DNA of 64,000 nt from Duganella sp. CF402 (lineage in GTDB: Bacteria; Pseudomonadota; Gammaproteobacteria; Burkholderiales; Burkholderiaceae_D). The notes below the pieces were generated by a model, which was given only the letters and a program-made list of their open reading frames with translations, made no database searches and was not told the DNA's origin. Both the position numbers and the translations under genes were made by a program. Of the stretch, positions 17,153 through 27,254 are shown piece after piece; position 1 is the first letter of the stretch; each line of letters starts with the position of its first letter. Where the stretch lies: assembly GCF_900109645.1 (NCBI RefSeq), contig NZ_FOBG01000001.1, forward strand, positions 124,001-188,000, in the 5' to 3' direction.

Positions 17153-20100
17153 ATGACGATACGATGGAAGCGGTGGGCGATAGGCGCGGCAAGCGCGGTC
17201 GGTGTGTACGCGGTGGCGGGATTTTGGCTGCTGCCGAGTGTCATCAAGAGTCAGCTTCCCAAGTACGCCGAGACTGAACTGGAGCGCAAGGCCAGCATCG
17301 GCCAACTGCGCTTCAATCCGTTCACGCTGCGGCTGGAGGCGCAGGATGTGCGCCTGACCGAAGCCAACGACGCGCCGCTGTTCGCGGTCGGCGCGCTGGC
17401 GGTGGAGCTGCAGTGGCGCTCGCTGTTCCGCCGCGCGTGGAGCCTGGCCGAGATCCGCATCACCGAGCCGGCGCTCGAGCTGGCGATTGCCAAGGATGGC
17501 AAGTTCAATATCGCCGAGTTCCTCGCCACGCTGGAAAAGCACAAGAAGGATGAGCCGGATTCGCCCATGCCGCGCCTGGTCATCGAACACTTTGCGCTGG
17601 ATGGCGGCAAGGTGGCGATGCATGACCAGCATGCGGGCTACAACGATACGTTCACGCCGATCACCTTTGCGCTGAATAACCTGAGCACGCTGCCGGATGA
17701 GAACGGCGACTACACGCTTAGCGCGGATGCGGGGCTTGGCGGCAAGCTGCGCTGGAAGGGCGTGGCGTCGGTGAATCCGATCGGTGGCAGCGGTGTGCTG
17801 ACCCTGGAGAATGTGTCCTTGCCGGGCGTGGCAGCGTATCTCAAATCGTTTTCGCGCATTGTGGTGGCGGATGGGAAGTTGTCGGCACAGCTGCCGTACA
17901 AGTTCGGCTATCACGATGGCAAGCTGGATGCGAGTCTGGCAGGTGCCAGCATGAGCCTGAATGCGTTGTCGCTGAAGCGCGGTATCGATGCGCCGTTCGT
18001 GAAGTTGAAGCAGTTGGCTGTCAGCGATGTGGGCGTGGATTTGCTGAAGCGCTCGGTGCAGATTGGCGGCTTGCAATTGAACGGCGGCGCGCTGGCGGTG
18101 CGGCGCGGTGCGCGCGGCGAGCTGGATGTGGCGGGCTTGATGCTGCCTGCGCCAGCGGCCGCTGCGCCGGTCAAGCCGGCTGCGCCAGCGGCCAAGGAGA
18201 CCAGCTGGAGGGTGGGCTTCAAGCAGATCGGCCTGGATGCGGTGGCGCTCACGTATGTCGATGAGACGGTGAGCCCGGTACTCAAGGTGACTGCTGAAAA
18301 CGCCAAGCTCAAGCTGGGCTTGCAGATGGATGGCGATAAGCTGTCTATCGATGGCGCTGGCTTTGCAATGGAGAACGTGGCGATGAGCAGCGGTGCACTG
18401 GCGCCGCTCAAGTTGTCGCGGATTGGCTTTGATGAGGCCTCGCTCGATCTGGCGGCGCGCAAGGCCAGCGTGGGGCGCTTGTATGCGGACGGCGGCCAGC
18501 TCGATTTGTCGCGCGATGCGAAAGGGCAGTTCCTGTTCCTCGCCGCGTTGCCGGGCAGCGGTGCGCAAGCCCCGCGCGCGCCAAGCGCTCCGGCTGCGTT
18601 GCCGGCCAACGCGCCCGCGCCGTGGACTGCAAGCGTCAAGTCGGTCGAGCTGAACAAATTTGGCGCGCGGTTTGATGATGCCAGCACCGGCATCAAGGTC
18701 AATCTGCAAGACTTCAATTTGAAGGTCCGCGACGCGGGCACGGATCTCAAGAAGCCGTTGGCGTTTGATGGTAGCGTTGCGTTGCGTGAAGGTGGTCAGC
18801 TGACGGCCAAAGGGCAGGTGGTGCCGTCCACCGGCGCCGTGGATACTGAACTCAATCTCACCAAGCTGGCGCTGACGCCGGTGGCGCCGCTGCTGGGCAA
18901 GTACGTCAAGCTGAAGCTGGCCGAAGGCGTGGTCAACGCGCAAGGCCGATTGCGTACCGGAGCAGGTGGCAGCAAGGCCGATCCGGCGCTGCGCTATGAC
19001 GGCGCGTTTGAAGTCGCCAACCTCTCGCTCAACGAACTGGACAATGACCGCTTCGCCCACTGGAAGACCGTACGTGCCGACAAGCTGGCACTCAGCCTCA
19101 AGCCCGACTTGCTGGACGTGGCCGAACTGCGCATTGTCGAACCGAACGCCATCCTGATTATCGAGAACGACCGCAGCTTCAACGCCCAGCGCTTGCTGGT
19201 GGAGCAGCCTGCGCCGGCCCAGCCTGCGCAGTCATCGCCGCAAGCCGCCGCCAGCGAGCCGTTCCCGGTCCGCATGCGTCGGGTGCGCGTGCAGAACGCC
19301 AAGCTGGACTTCACCGACCTCAGCCTGCGCCCGCAATTCGCGGCCAAGATTTATGAGCTGAACGGTGTGGTCACCGGCCTGTCGTCCAAGCGCGATGCGC
19401 GCAGCCAGATCGAACTCGATGGCCGCGTCGACGAGTACGGCATGGCGCGCGTGCGCGGCCAGATGAATCCATTTGTGCTGGCCGATAACACGGACCTGAA
19501 CGTGGTGTTCAAGAACGTTGACATGGTGTCGGCCTCGCCGTACAGCATGAAGTTCGCCGGCTACAAAATCGCCGAGGGCAAGATTTCGCTGGACCTGCAG
19601 TACAAGGTGCGCAACAGCCAGCTGGAGGGCAACAACCAGGTCATCCTCGACAACCTCACGCTGGGCGAACGCATCGACAGCCCGGACGCGCTCAAGCTGC
19701 CGCTGGAACTGGCCCTGGCCATCCTCAAGGACAGCAACGGCCGCATCGACCTTGGCATCCCGGTGGCCGGCAATCTGAACGATCCTGAGTTCAGCTACGG
19801 CGCGGTGGTGTGGAAGGCGCTGGGCAACATCATGACCAAGATCGTGACCTCGCCGTTCCGCATGCTGGGCAGCCTGTTTGGTGTCAGCGGCGACAAGCTG
19901 GAGTCCGTGGAGTTCGACGCCGGCAGCGAAGTGGTGCTGCCGCCGGAGCGCGAAAAACTGCAGCACGTGGCCCAGATCCTGACCAAGAAACCGGACCTCA
20001 AGCTGACCGTACCGGGCGCGTACAGCGAAGCCGCCGATGCCGCAGCCCTGCGCGCGCAAGCCCTGCGCCGCGCCGTGCTGGCACGCGCCGAGATCAAGCT

Positions 20101-20542
20101 GGGAGCCGACGAGCAGCCCGGTCCGCTGGACATCGGCCAGCGCAAAGTGCGCGGCGCGTTGCGCGACCTGTACGCAGAACGCTTCGGTGCGCCAGAGCTC
20201 GACAAGCAGAAGAAGGCCGCCGAAAGCGCCGCCGGCAAGGAAGAGGGCGCCGCACCGAAGAAGCTGCCGGTGCTGCAGCGCCTCGGCAAGCTGGTGCAAG
20301 GCGAACCGCAAGTTGCCGACGCCACCGAGTTCTACGACAAGCTGCAGGAGCGCCTCGAACAAAACCAGCCGCTGGCCAAGGACGCCTTGCCGCAACTGGG
20401 CGCACGCCGCGCGGCGGCAGTGCTGGCGGTGTTGAAGGAAGCCGGCGCCAGCGCCGCTGCGGTCAAGTCCGCCGCGCCGGCCAGCACGGATGGCGATGCA
20501 GGCAAGCCGGTCGCGCTGAAACTGGAATTGTCGGCGAAATAA
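17153..20542 (+). CDS. DUF748 giant envelope protein (AsmA-like)
   Basis: 1129 aa with one N-terminal transmembrane anchor (about 9-28), then a very long beta-rich periplasmic body made of AsmA-like repeats (for example VELQWRSLFRRAWSLAEIRI near 83-102). The C-terminal region (about 920-1060) has the DUF748 ending. By family such proteins span or line the envelope, and AsmA-like proteins are linked to phospholipid transport to the outer membrane. Ala-Pro linkers occur near 330-345 and 465-485. It is two bases upstream of an EamA gene. Confidence 0.9.
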   Translation: MTIRWKRWAIGAASAVGVYAVAGFWLLPSVIKSQLPKYAETELERKASIGQLRFNPFTLRLEAQDVRLTEANDAPLFAVGALAVELQWRSLFRRAWSLAEIRITEPALELAIAKDGKFNIAEFLATLEKHKKDEPDSPMPRLVIEHFALDGGKVAMHDQHAGYNDTFTPITFALNNLSTLPDENGDYTLSADAGLGGKLRWKGVASVNPIGGSGVLTLENVSLPGVAAYLKSFSRIVVADGKLSAQLPYKFGYHDGKLDASLAGASMSLNALSLKRGIDAPFVKLKQLAVSDVGVDLLKRSVQIGGLQLNGGALAVRRGARGELDVAGLMLPAPAAAAPVKPAAPAAKETSWRVGFKQIGLDAVALTYVDETVSPVLKVTAENAKLKLGLQMDGDKLSIDGAGFAMENVAMSSGALAPLKLSRIGFDEASLDLAARKASVGRLYADGGQLDLSRDAKGQFLFLAALPGSGAQAPRAPSAPAALPANAPAPWTASVKSVELNKFGARFDDASTGIKVNLQDFNLKVRDAGTDLKKPLAFDGSVALREGGQLTAKGQVVPSTGAVDTELNLTKLALTPVAPLLGKYVKLKLAEGVVNAQGRLRTGAGGSKADPALRYDGAFEVANLSLNELDNDRFAHWKTVRADKLALSLKPDLLDVAELRIVEPNAILIIENDRSFNAQRLLVEQPAPAQPAQSSPQAAASEPFPVRMRRVRVQNAKLDFTDLSLRPQFAAKIYELNGVVTGLSSKRDARSQIELDGRVDEYGMARVRGQMNPFVLADNTDLNVVFKNVDMVSASPYSMKFAGYKIAEGKISLDLQYKVRNSQLEGNNQVILDNLTLGERIDSPDALKLPLELALAILKDSNGRIDLGIPVAGNLNDPEFSYGAVVWKALGNIMTKIVTSPFRMLGSLFGVSGDKLESVEFDAGSEVVLPPEREKLQHVAQILTKKPDLKLTVPGAYSEAADAAALRAQALRRAVLARAEIKLGADEQPGPLDIGQRKVRGALRDLYAERFGAPELDKQKKAAESAAGKEEGAAPKKLPVLQRLGKLVQGEPQVADATEFYDKLQERLEQNQPLAKDALPQLGARRAAAVLAVLKEAGASAAAVKSAAPASTDGDAGKPVALKLELSAK

Positions 20543-20543
20543 A

Positions 20544-21398
20544 ATGGCTGAAGAAAAACCGCAAGCGCCCGGCAATCCGTGGGTGGCCGGGCTGGCGTTG
20601 CTGTGCAGCCAGCTGTCGCTGAACGTGGGCGCCGCCATCGCCAAGCACCTGTTCCCCAAGATCGGTGTGGAGGGCGTGACCGCCTATCGCGTCGGCATTT
20701 CGGCGCTGGTGATGCTGCTGATGTTCCGCCCGTGGCGCACGCCACTGACCATGAAGCAAGCCGTCAACGTCGCCATCTACGGCTCGGTGATCGGCCTGAT
20801 GAACTTGCTGATCTATCGTTCCTTCAGCCGCATCCCGATGGGCATCGCGGTAGCGATTGAAGTGGCCGGGCCGCTGACGGTGGCGGTGCTGGCGTCGCAT
20901 CGTCCGCGCGATTTTGTCGCGGTGTGCCTGGCGGTGGCAGGCTTGTATTTCCTGCTGCCGATCCACGGCCAGGTCGACCAACTCGATCCGGTGGGCGTGG
21001 CCTATGCGGCCGGTGCTGCGGTGTGCTGGGCCTTGTACATTGTCTATGGCAAGCGCGTGTCGGCCATGTCGGGCGGGCAGTCGGTGGCGTGGGGCATGTT
21101 GGCGGCGTCGCTGTTCATCGTGCCGATCGGCGTCTACCATGCGGGCGCGCAGTTGCTGACGCCGACTTTCCTGCTGATCGGCACTGCGATCGCGGTGATG
21201 TCGAGCGCGTTACCGTACACGCTGGAGATCTTCTCGATGCGTACGCTGTCGTCGCGTACCTTCAGCATGTTCAGCAGCGCCGCGCCGGCGTTGAGCGCGC
21301 TGGCCGGCATGGTGGTGCTGGGCGAGCACCTGACGCTCACCCAATGGCTGGCCATCGCCGCCATCGTCACCGCCTCGGCGCTGACCTCGCTGCGCTGA
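20544..21398 (+). CDS. EamA/DMT-family transporter (RhtA-like)
   Basis: 284 aa, ten predicted helices in two EamA halves. Similar in pattern to RhtA-type amino-acid and metabolite exporters. It begins one base after the DUF748 stop with no clear ribosome site, so it may be translated by reinitiation. Substrate unknown. Confidence 0.88.
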   Translation: MAEEKPQAPGNPWVAGLALLCSQLSLNVGAAIAKHLFPKIGVEGVTAYRVGISALVMLLMFRPWRTPLTMKQAVNVAIYGSVIGLMNLLIYRSFSRIPMGIAVAIEVAGPLTVAVLASHRPRDFVAVCLAVAGLYFLLPIHGQVDQLDPVGVAYAAGAAVCWALYIVYGKRVSAMSGGQSVAWGMLAASLFIVPIGVYHAGAQLLTPTFLLIGTAIAVMSSALPYTLEIFSMRTLSSRTFSMFSSAAPALSALAGMVVLGEHLTLTQWLAIAAIVTASALTSLR

Positions 21399-21454
21399 GT
21401 TATTGATTTTGTAAGCAGATCGTGGCAGCATAGCCGCTTGCTCAAGGAGATGTC

Positions 21455-21775
21455 ATGCATATTGAACGCGCCCAACAACCTATCGCCGCCGCCGCCGTTA
21501 CGCTGGTGCTGCTGATCGTTAGCATCGCGTCGTTCCTGCCGCCGCTGTTTGAAAAGTACACCAGCCAGTCAGTGCTGTTTATTATCGCTGCGGGCATCAG
21601 CACCTGTGTTTGTCTGGTGCTGCACTTTGTGTTCATCGGCATCGCCGCCAAGCGATTGGGGCGCGCGCCCTTGCTGTGGGTGTTGCTGGCGCTGTTCACG
21701 TTTCCTATCGGCTCCATCATCGGCCTGATTTTGTTCGAGTGGTTCAGCCAGGAGCAAAAACAAGCTAGCGCGTAA
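21455..21775 (+). CDS. Small three-helix membrane protein
   Basis: 106 aa: helices at about 11-33, 41-65 and 72-96, ending in a charged EWFSQEQKQ tail. AAGGAG precedes the start by six bases. Unrecognised family. Confidence 0.75.
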   Translation: MHIERAQQPIAAAAVTLVLLIVSIASFLPPLFEKYTSQSVLFIIAAGISTCVCLVLHFVFIGIAAKRLGRAPLLWVLLALFTFPIGSIIGLILFEWFSQEQKQASA

Positions 21776-21794
21776 AACGCTAGACAGACATGAA

Positions 21795-21818
21795 CGGGAT
21801 CGTCTAGTATCGATCCCG
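21795..21818. repeat. 8-bp inverted repeat in an intergenic gap
   Basis: CGGGATCG and CGATCCCG around eight bases, 20 bases after the small membrane protein and 56 before alaC. No T tract follows on either strand. It could be a weak transcript-end hairpin or an operator. Confidence 0.35.
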
Positions 21819-21873
21819 ATGCACTCAGCATCGACGTCGCTCGGACGGATCCGGGCGCTTACGTGGACAATTC

Positions 21874-23073
21874 ATGACTGACTCTTCATCGCCGCGCAGC
21901 TTTGCGCGCATCGATCGCCTACCCCCATACGTTTTCAATGTCACCGCCGAGCTCAAGCTCGCGGCACGCCGTCGCGGCGAGGATATCATCGACATGTCGA
22001 TGGGTAATCCCGACGGCGCCACGCCGCCGCACATCGTGAGCAAGCTGGTCGACACGGTACAACGCCCCGATACCCACGGCTACTCGGCCTCGAAAGGCAT
22101 CCCGCGCCTGCGCCGCGCCATCGCCAAGTGGTATCAGACGCGCTACGACGTGAGCTTTGATCCGGACTCGGAAGCCATCGTTACCATCGGCTCCAAGGAA
22201 GGCCTGGCGCACCTGATGCTGGCCACGCTGGACCAGGGCGACACGGTCCTGGTGCCGAATCCCAGCTATCCGATCCACATCTGGGGCGCGGTGATCGCCG
22301 GCGCGAATATCCGCTCGGTACGCATGACGCCCGGTGTCGATTTCTTCGACGAACTGGAACGCGCGGTGCGCGAGAGCTACCCAAAACCGAAGATGATGAT
22401 CCTTGGCTTCCCGTCGAATCCAACCGCGCAGTGCGTGGAGCTGGAATTCTTCGAGCGCGTGGTGGCGCTGGCCAAGCAACACAACATCCTGGTAGTGCAC
22501 GACCTGGCCTATGCCGACATCGTGTTCGACGGCTGGAAAGCGCCGTCCATCATGCAGGTGCCGGGCGCGCGTGAAGTGGCGGTGGAATTCTTCACGCTGT
22601 CCAAGAGCTACAACATGGCCGGCTGGCGCGTCGGCTTCATGGTGGGGAACAAGGAACTGGTGGCGGCGCTGGCGCGCATCAAGAGCTATCACGATTACGG
22701 CAGCTTCACGCCGGTGCAGGTGGCGGCGATTGCGGCGCTGGAAGGCGACCAGCATTGCGTGAGCGAGATTTGCGCCCAGTACCAAAGCCGCCGCGACGTG
22801 CTGCACAAAGGCTTGTGCGAAGCCGGCTGGCCGGTCGACAAGCCGAAAGCCTCGATGTACATCTGGGCGCGTATCCCGGAAGCGTATCGCCATCTCGGTT
22901 CGCTGGAGTTTTCCAAGCTGCTGCTGGCGGAGGCCAAGGTTTGCGTCTCCCCCGGCATCGGCTTCGGAGAGTACGGTGATGAATACGTGCGCTTCGCCCT
23001 GATCGAGAACGAAGCGCGGATCCGTCAGGGCCTGCGTGGCATCAAGGCCATGTTGCGCAAGACTTCCGCATAA
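21874..23073 (+). CDS. alaC: Alanine transaminase (AlaC-like)
   Basis: 399 aa, same length class as E. coli AlaC. It makes alanine from pyruvate and glutamate. Motifs: [10 protein letters not shown] (about 42-51), [13 protein letters not shown] (about 69-81), GFPSNPTAQ (about 178-186), and PLP-Lys in [15 protein letters not shown] (about 243-257). It shares little with the aminotransferase at 15962-17101. A weak GTGGAC is the only candidate ribosome site. Confidence 0.92.
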   Translation: MTDSSSPRSFARIDRLPPYVFNVTAELKLAARRRGEDIIDMSMGNPDGATPPHIVSKLVDTVQRPDTHGYSASKGIPRLRRAIAKWYQTRYDVSFDPDSEAIVTIGSKEGLAHLMLATLDQGDTVLVPNPSYPIHIWGAVIAGANIRSVRMTPGVDFFDELERAVRESYPKPKMMILGFPSNPTAQCVELEFFERVVALAKQHNILVVHDLAYADIVFDGWKAPSIMQVPGAREVAVEFFTLSKSYNMAGWRVGFMVGNKELVAALARIKSYHDYGSFTPVQVAAIAALEGDQHCVSEICAQYQSRRDVLHKGLCEAGWPVDKPKASMYIWARIPEAYRHLGSLEFSKLLLAEAKVCVSPGIGFGEYGDEYVRFALIENEARIRQGLRGIKAMLRKTSA

Positions 23074-23159
23074 ATCTGCACGAAGTTTAACCCGCATCAA
23101 ACCATGTGTTTGATGCGGCGGCTACCGTAGCTCTCAGGACCATCTTCGGAGCTACCGCC

Positions 23160-23693
23160 ATGTCTCAATTTCCCACCGGTGCCAGCGCACGGCGCTTGGT
23201 CGCCTCCGTCCAGAAACTGGAACGTACCCTGTCCACCGCCGGCTTGCCGCGATTTATGGCACGCTTGCCGGTATGCTGGCTAAGCTGGCATTACTGCCGC
23301 ATGCTGGACCAGAAAATCGTGCGCATGCGCAAAATCGCCGGCAAGTTTGATAGCTGGGGGCCGACCATCCGTGAAGTCTCGCCGGTGGCGCAGGAGAGGC
23401 TGGAAATGCTGGACCTCGATCACAGCATGCGCACCGATATCGAATTCACCAAAGTCACCATGATGGAATTGCGCGACTACTGCACCGACATCGGCCGCAT
23501 GTTCGAGCAGTTGGGCTACGACTCGGCCGCGCTGAAGCGCCGGCAGGCCACGCTGGTGGCGGTGCTGGAAGCGTCCTGCGCTTCGGCCAGCCGCATGCAG
23601 GAGGCCCTGACGCGGCATGACGATCTGGTGCTGGCGCGTTTGCGGGCCGAGGCCGACGCCGCCTCGGCTGCGGCAGCGCGTGCGGCTGTTTAG
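23160..23693 (+). CDS. Conserved hypothetical helical protein
   Basis: 177 aa, predicted mostly alpha-helical, with an Ala-rich C-terminus. The start at 23160 follows GGAG; an earlier ATG at 23106 would add 18 residues without a ribosome site. No recognised domain. Its stop overlaps the convergent ADH stop by four bases. Confidence 0.75.
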   Translation: MSQFPTGASARRLVASVQKLERTLSTAGLPRFMARLPVCWLSWHYCRMLDQKIVRMRKIAGKFDSWGPTIREVSPVAQERLEMLDLDHSMRTDIEFTKVTMMELRDYCTDIGRMFEQLGYDSAALKRRQATLVAVLEASCASASRMQEALTRHDDLVLARLRAEADAASAAAARAAV

Positions 23694-24721
23694 AAGCCTT
23701 CCAGCACGATTTTGCCCTTGGCGGTGTTGCTCTCTATCAGGGCGTGGGCGCGCTTGAGGTTGGCGGCGTTGATCTTGCCATAGCGCTCGGCCAGCGTGGT
23801 TTTCACCGCGCCGGTTTCCACCAGCTTGGCCACATCGTTCAGCAGCTGGTGCTGCTTCTGAATATCATCGGTCTGGAACATCGAGCGGGTGTACATGAAC
23901 TCCCAGTGCAGCGAAACGCTCTTGCGTTTCAGCGTGCGCACGTCAATCGAGGCCGGGTCGTCGATCAGTGCGACTTTGCCTTGCGGCGCGACCAGCTCGC
24001 TGATGGCGGCCCAGTGATGGTCGGTCTGGTTCAGCGCGGCGACATATGCGACAGGCGGCAGCCTGTCGGGCGGCAGGCCGAGGCGGGCGATTTCTTCGTT
24101 GAGCGGCTTGCTGTGGTCGATCACATGGTGCGCGCCCAGCTGCTTGATCCACTCGCCGGTTTCCGGACGCGAGGCGGTGCCGATGATGGTCAGGCCGGTC
24201 AGCTGGCGCGCCAGCTGGACCAGGATGGAGCCGACGCCGCCTGCCGCACCAATCACCAGCAGCGACTTGCCCTGCGTGGCGCCGGCGTCGCGGCTCACTT
24301 CCAGACGGTCGAACAGCAATTCCCATGCGGTGATGGTGGTCAGCGGCAGCGCGGCGGCTTGCGCGAAGTCGATATTCTTTGGCTTGTGGCCGACGATACG
24401 CTCGTCCACCAGATGCAGCTCGCTATTGGTGCCGGCGCGGGTCAGGTCGCCGGCGTACCAGACTTCATCGCCCGGTTTGAACAGGGTCACGTCCGGGCCG
24501 ACCGCTTTCACGACGCCGGCGGCATCCCAGCCGATGACCTTGGCCTGGCCTTCGGCCGGCGGCACGTTGCGGCGGATCTTGGTGTCGACCGGATTGACTG
24601 AAATGGCGCGCACTTCGACCAGCAAATCGCGGCCGGTGGCTTGCGGGGCTGGCAGCTCGATATCGATCAGGGCGTCAGCGTGGTCGATCGGCAGGGACTG
24701 GCGGTAGGCAATGGCTTTCAT
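23690..24721 (-). CDS. Zinc-type alcohol dehydrogenase / quinone reductase
   Basis: 343 aa medium-chain dehydrogenase of the NADPH:quinone reductase branch. GroES-like domain at about 25-130 (SVNPVDTKIRR), Rossmann motif GAAGGVGSI at about 158-166. The catalytic zinc Cys is not seen, so it is probably zinc-independent despite the usual family name. Divergent from a LysR gene likely to regulate it. Confidence 0.9.
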   Translation of the reverse strand: MKAIAYRQSLPIDHADALIDIELPAPQATGRDLLVEVRAISVNPVDTKIRRNVPPAEGQAKVIGWDAAGVVKAVGPDVTLFKPGDEVWYAGDLTRAGTNSELHLVDERIVGHKPKNIDFAQAAALPLTTITAWELLFDRLEVSRDAGATQGKSLLVIGAAGGVGSILVQLARQLTGLTIIGTASRPETGEWIKQLGAHHVIDHSKPLNEEIARLGLPPDRLPPVAYVAALNQTDHHWAAISELVAPQGKVALIDDPASIDVRTLKRKSVSLHWEFMYTRSMFQTDDIQKQHQLLNDVAKLVETGAVKTTLAERYGKINAANLKRAHALIESNTAKGKIVLEGF

Positions 24722-24814
24722 TCTTAAAATGCTCCGAAAAGGTTGGTATGGGCGTATCATCATTTATTTCGTGGCGATGAAAAAGAGGCGTTTCGCCGAA
24801 ACACTTTCAAAAAT

Positions 24815-25714
24815 ATGCTGAAACTGGATGATTTGACCGTATTTGTCCGCACTGCCGACCGGGGCAGCTTGTCGGCCGCCGCCCGCGAGCTCGAGATCTC
24901 GCCGGCCTTGGCCAGCGCCGCCGTCAAGCGGCTGGAAGGCGAGTTGAAGATACGTTTGTTCGCCCGCACCACCCGGTCGCTGCGGCTGACGGAGGAGGGC
25001 GAAACCTATCTGCGCCATGCGCGCGAAGCGCTGCGCCTGCTGCAGGAGGGGCACGACGCGCTGATGCAGGGCAAGGAAACGCTGGGTGGCACGCTGAAGA
25101 TTTCCATGCCGTCCGACCTCGGCCGCAACATGCTGGTGGGCTGGCTGGACGAGTTCCAGGCGCTGTACCCCAAGGTCAGCTTCCAGCTCAGCATCAGCGA
25201 CCGCGTGTCGGACATGTACCGCCAGCCGGTAGATATCGCCATTCGTTACGGCGTGCAGGAAGATTCCAGCCTGATCGCTTTTCCGCTGGCGCCGGAGAAC
25301 CGCCGCGTGCTGGTGGCCTCGCCCGAGTACATCAAGCAGCACGGCAAGCTGGGCTCGCTGGACGAACTGACCCGTCACAACTGCCTGCGCTTCATGCTGG
25401 AAGACGTGATCCACGACCGCTGGAGTTTTTACCGCGATGCGGAGGCCGAGCCCGAAATCATCCACGTCAACGGCAACCGCAGCGTGGACGATGCCGACGT
25501 GGTGCGGCGCTGGGCGGTGGCGGGGCTGGGCATCGCCTACAAATCGCGGCTGGACCTGAGCGCCGACATCCGCGCCGGCCGGTTGCAGGTGCTGCTGCCG
25601 GACCTGCTGGGCGAACGCACCGCGCTGCACATGCTGTGCATGCACCGGTCGCAGGTCACGCCGACCGTGCTGGCGCTGCGCGACTTCCTGCGTGCGCAGT
25701 GTGAAAAAGCTTAA
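24815..25714 (+). CDS. LysR-family transcriptional regulator
   Basis: 299 aa: HTH at about 3-60 (SLSAAARELEISPALASAAV) and effector domain at about 90-295. Divergent from the quinone reductase gene. The start at 24815 is set by family alignment (MLKLDDLTVFVRTADRGS). No ribosome site is visible there; upstream in-frame starts overlap the ADH gene. Confidence 0.9.
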   Translation: MLKLDDLTVFVRTADRGSLSAAARELEISPALASAAVKRLEGELKIRLFARTTRSLRLTEEGETYLRHAREALRLLQEGHDALMQGKETLGGTLKISMPSDLGRNMLVGWLDEFQALYPKVSFQLSISDRVSDMYRQPVDIAIRYGVQEDSSLIAFPLAPENRRVLVASPEYIKQHGKLGSLDELTRHNCLRFMLEDVIHDRWSFYRDAEAEPEIIHVNGNRSVDDADVVRRWAVAGLGIAYKSRLDLSADIRAGRLQVLLPDLLGERTALHMLCMHRSQVTPTVLALRDFLRAQCEKA

Positions 25715-25798
25715 GGCCGCCTGAAATCGGCCGTTGGCGTGCTTGCGCCGCAACAAAAAGCGCTTACCATAGCGTCAACAAAAACACGGGAGAGAGTC

Positions 25799-26875
25799 AT
25801 GACCGACACCCAGCGCGATATTCTGAGCGCCGGTTTTTCACTGACGCTGATTGCACTGGCCGCCTTTGTGATGCACCGCTTCTTCCTGCCGCTGATCTGG
25901 GCCGGGATTTTATGCGTGGCGACATGGCCGTTGTACCGGCGCATGCGCGAGCGTTTCGGCCGCCATCACATCGTGGCGGCGGCCGTGCTGACCTTGCTGC
26001 TGGCGGCGGTGTTCATCATACCGGTGCTGCTGGGCGTGGCGCAGGCGGCGAAGCAGGCGCCGGAACTGGCCAATTACGTTGTCACCGCCAACACGGACGG
26101 CATCCCGGTGCCGGCCTTCATCCAGCACCTGCCGGTCATAGGCGATTCGATTACGGAGTGGTGGCAAGCCACCCTGAGCCAGCCGCACGGTCTTTCCCAT
26201 TTGATGTCCGACCGTGAAATCAACGGCTTCCACTCGGCCAGCGACATGATCAAGGTGGCCGGCGTCGGCTTCATGCACCGGCTGGTGAATTTCGGGCTGG
26301 CCTTCCTGTGTCTGTTCTTCTTCTACAAAGATGGCGAGGTACTGAACTGCCAGATCACTGCCATCGGCAGCCACTGGTTCGGCCAGGTACGCTGGGGCCA
26401 CTATGCGCAGAAAATCCCGACCGCCATCCGCGCCACAGTCAATGGACTGGTGCTGGTGGGCTTGGCAGAAGGCGTGTTGATCGGCATCGGCTATGCGCTG
26501 GCCGGCTTGCCATCGGCGGCATTGTGGGCGGCGGCGACCGGCATCCTGGCGATTATTCCGTTTGGCGCACCGCTGGCATTTCTCGGCGCAGCGGGTCTGC
26601 TGGCCTTCAAGGGCGCCATTCCGGCAGCGATTGCCGTGGCGGCCTGGGGCGGCGTGGTGCTATTCGTAGCGGATCACTTTGTACGGCCCGGCATCATCGG
26701 CAACGCCACGCGGCTGCCATTCCTTGCCGTACTGTTCGGCATACTCGGCGGGGTGGAAACCCTGGGCCTGGTCGGACTGTTTATCGGTCCGGTCGTGATG
26801 GTGCTGTTTGTGACGCTGTGGCACGAGGCGCATCCGGAGACGGATGTCGGTTCGCCAGTTGCCAAACCCAGGTGA
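25799..26875 (+). CDS. AI-2E family transporter
   Basis: 358 aa with seven to eight hydrophobic helices in the family pattern: a helical pair, a variable soluble region (about 95-170), then the core helices with IPFGAPLAF and VADHFVRPGIIGNATRLP. The family exports small solutes or ions; the original autoinducer-2 role is not general. GGGAGAGAG precedes the start. A second AI-2E gene is at 42324-43457. Confidence 0.9.
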   Translation: MTDTQRDILSAGFSLTLIALAAFVMHRFFLPLIWAGILCVATWPLYRRMRERFGRHHIVAAAVLTLLLAAVFIIPVLLGVAQAAKQAPELANYVVTANTDGIPVPAFIQHLPVIGDSITEWWQATLSQPHGLSHLMSDREINGFHSASDMIKVAGVGFMHRLVNFGLAFLCLFFFYKDGEVLNCQITAIGSHWFGQVRWGHYAQKIPTAIRATVNGLVLVGLAEGVLIGIGYALAGLPSAALWAAATGILAIIPFGAPLAFLGAAGLLAFKGAIPAAIAVAAWGGVVLFVADHFVRPGIIGNATRLPFLAVLFGILGGVETLGLVGLFIGPVVMVLFVTLWHEAHPETDVGSPVAKPR

Positions 26876-26947
26876 GGAGCGCTAACGAGGCAGCGGCGTT
26901 GGCCGGCCTGTCATGCGACTGGGGAGGGCAACTGGCACCGGCAACCA

Positions 26948-27178
26948 TTAGTGAGCCTTCGATTTCGACAGGATCAGCAGCCAGCGGCGGAACAGCAGCA
27001 CCTCGAGGTGACCTGCTTGCACGCCGGTGTCGCATTCCATGATCGGGTTCACTGCGTAGAAACGTTTGCGAAAGTCGCGGCACACCATCATTTCGCGTTT
27101 GCCCATGCGAACCATGAAAGAGGTTGGCAGGTATTCCAGACCGAAACGGGAACCATAGCTGCTGTTCAGAGTGCTCAT
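26948..27178 (-). CDS. Small hypothetical protein
   Basis: 76 aa, basic, with AAAGGAA six bases before the ATG. Sequence is protein-like (MVRMGKREMMVCRDFRKRF) and not repetitive. Family unknown. Confidence 0.6.
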   Translation of the reverse strand: MSTLNSSYGSRFGLEYLPTSFMVRMGKREMMVCRDFRKRFYAVNPIMECDTGVQAGHLEVLLFRRWLLILSKSKAH

Positions 27179-27254
27179 GTGAATTCCTTTTGTTGGTGAT
27201 GTGTTTAACGAGGAGTTCAGAATAGCATAACTACTGTATGAATAAACAGGTACT

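Noticed and set aside
17102..19060. Long minus-strand open frame upstream of the aminotransferase, in frame with it
   Set aside because: It is antisense to the DUF748 gene, rich in Arg/His/Gln as GC-rich shadows are, and family alignment starts the enzyme at 17101.
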